DNA of 64,000 nt. Source: Rhea pennata. Lineage: Eukaryota > Chordata > Aves > Rheiformes > Rheidae. Shown piece after piece: positions 62,350 through 64,000 of this stretch; the stretch's first letter is position 1, and each line of letters begins with the position of its first letter. Location of the stretch: the NCBI RefSeq assembly GCF_028389875.1, contig NC_084673.1:16281501-16345500 (forward strand). The letters run 5' to 3'. The translations under genes and the position numbers were made by a program. The notes under the pieces are model-generated. The model ran no database searches and was not told where the DNA came from. It saw only the letters and a program-made list of their open reading frames with translations.

Positions 62350-64000
62350 CGCAATTAAAGTCTGCGAGTGCTGGCGGAGTTAACATAAATGGATGTTTGA
62401 TCTCTAAGGGGAAACATTTAAGAAGTGCACTGAGATGTATTTACTGAAGATTTCACTAATTCAAATAAATCAAGCTAAAATTACACACTGGACTAGCTAC
62501 TGTCAGTTTTCCGAAAACCTTCCATTCAAAAAAGCAAATAAAGATGGTGAGTTCATTTGTCCTTTGTTTTCTGACTTGGAAGAAGAGCTGACATTGATGT
62601 TGCGGTGAAAGACCTTAGTATTTAACTACTTGAAGAAATTCGTATTACCTCAGTGTCTCTCTAAATTGCTGTACTCATGTTCGCCACATAAGTTGCTATT
62701 AGCAACTGTAAAAACTTATATTACTAGCTTGAACCTAGCAGCAGGTTATTGTATTAAATTCTTTAGAGCCTCATCCACTCAATATTTGAAATAAAATTAA
62801 AATGTTGTCCCTGAAAAAATGTTTTCTTCCAATAAGTCCTTCATTGTAGACACAGACCTTAAAAGCTAACGCAGCTGACAAGTAATCACTGAGTTTTACA
62901 ACATAAAGTAAAATAACCCCTTGTGAGAATATTGACTTGCCTCTTAAACTTCATTTTCCAGCTTTTAAGCTAAATAAAAAGTATATTGCTAAGATTCTTA
63001 CACTGACATGATCTTGATTCCTCTGAAGCATCGGTGGTAATTCCCATTTGCCCTTCAAAGTTGTATTTTATTTTGCATATCACTTCTGCAAATCTGCATC
63101 ACCATAAAGATCCAAATGAGTAGGGTATGGATGCAATATATCTAAAAATGAAACAAACATACTTCATCTAGGACAAAAACACTTCAAAATGTGGGCCTTA
63201 AATACTTAAGTAATGCTTCCCTTGAAGAACAAGCAAGTTCTTCTGCTGTTTAAAACAAAAAAAATATTTTGTTTTAATGTCTGCTTTATTAAACATAATA
63301 CCTGGATAGTATCTAAAGTTAGGTTGACAAATTCAATAGAGAGAACTTTTTATTCTGTTAAACAACATACTAGTGAAATATCAGCTGAAATACTTGTTCC
63401 CGAGACAGTCACAGTCATCATTTATTTGAGCTGCATTGCCGTGCAGCACATGTTAGAGAGTCTGGTAACGTTCCAGTTGATTCCCATTTTAGCATACTCT
63501 TCACCAAAAAGGGTCAAATGACCAATCTGAATGAAGAAGGAAAGGCCCAGTCTAACAGTACTGTAGTATTAAAGAAGGGATAGATAAATAATTAAGTCAG
63601 GAAGAAGGATGGAGGGTTCTACACCCAGTTCTACTTGATGAGTGGCAGAAGCTTGTTTAGCTCAAAGCCCAGTTTCCTCCTCCATGGAACGGATCAATAA
63701 TCTCAGATTCCTGGCGAGGAAGGTAGGAGCAACCAGCTTGGGTACTACAAACTCATTCATGGTGCTCTGTGTGTGCAACCTACTTCCACATCCGCCTCCA
63801 TTTGGGTACCTCAAAACACAGAAGTTTCAGAAGATGGAGTTCTTTCACTGATCTCATATGCTTTTCTCTCTCCATTTTCATGTCTAAAAACTGAACTCAT
63901 CTCAAAACATCTCTTTGTGAAATTCAAAGTCCATTGCACTGCACCAGCACAGGGCAGAATCCCTTGCACACATTCCTGAGGCTCCAACTCAATAATATAG
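62350..64000. other. Upstream flank of the minus-strand gene
   Basis: AT-rich unique sequence with a probable MIR remnant near 63.6 kb. A plus-strand open frame at 63213-63521 has no splice or start context that I trust. Confidence 0.55.
63610..63715 (+). repeat. Probable MIR SINE remnant (sense)
   Basis: The order of short matches (gttctacacccagttctac, gagtggcagaagcttg, cccagtttcctcctccatgg, aataat) follows the MIR 5'-to-core order, but divergence is high. Confidence 0.45.

Noticed and set aside
63213..63521. 102-codon plus-strand frame
   Set aside because: No convincing acceptor, start context or homologue; AT-rich and isolated.

Overview
This is vertebrate nuclear DNA, most likely from a bird or another sauropsid. 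The genes have short GT-AG-spliced exons, there is no operon structure, CpG islands are small and very GC-rich, and recognisable young repeats are almost absent (no Alu, L1 or B1-type elements). Three degraded copies of the ancient amniote SINE MIR are visible. The sparse repeat load and GC-rich 5' exons fit an avian genome, but the species cannot be fixed from the sequence alone.

Two protein-coding genes are supported. (1) On the + strand, 40764-48427, lies a compact five-exon gene of the ARX (aristaless-related homeobox) family. All five exons join in frame to give 295 residues: an eh1-like octapeptide, a complete paired-type Q50 homeodomain and a C-terminal OAR/aristaless domain. Its intron phases (1, 2, 0, 2) and 46-nt third exon agree with ARX as I remember it. 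It lacks the long alanine- and acid-rich middle of mammalian ARX. It therefore looks like an ARX paralogue or a strongly shortened ARX. Its promoter lies in a CpG island and its poly(A) signal is near 49015.

(2) On the - strand, about 56.5-62.1 kb, I can reconstruct a multi-exon gene that no single open frame reveals. Twelve short exons join in consistent phase to about 495 residues, ending at 56553, with a possible non-coding first exon in a CpG-rich block near 62.1-62.3 kb. I do not recognise the protein. The last six exons are well supported and the first few are less certain. The two genes converge tail to tail.

The left 40 kb looks intergenic. It holds simple repeats, a degenerate 45-48 bp minisatellite (about 19.1-19.4 kb), two AT-rich palindromes, an isolated CpG-rich patch (27.1 kb), and blocks dense in homeodomain, POU and TCF-type motifs that may be enhancers of the homeobox gene. 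Intron 3 of the homeobox gene begins with an 18-bp minisatellite that carries a NotI site in every copy and stays in frame with the homeodomain. Most other short open frames are chance or antisense shadows.
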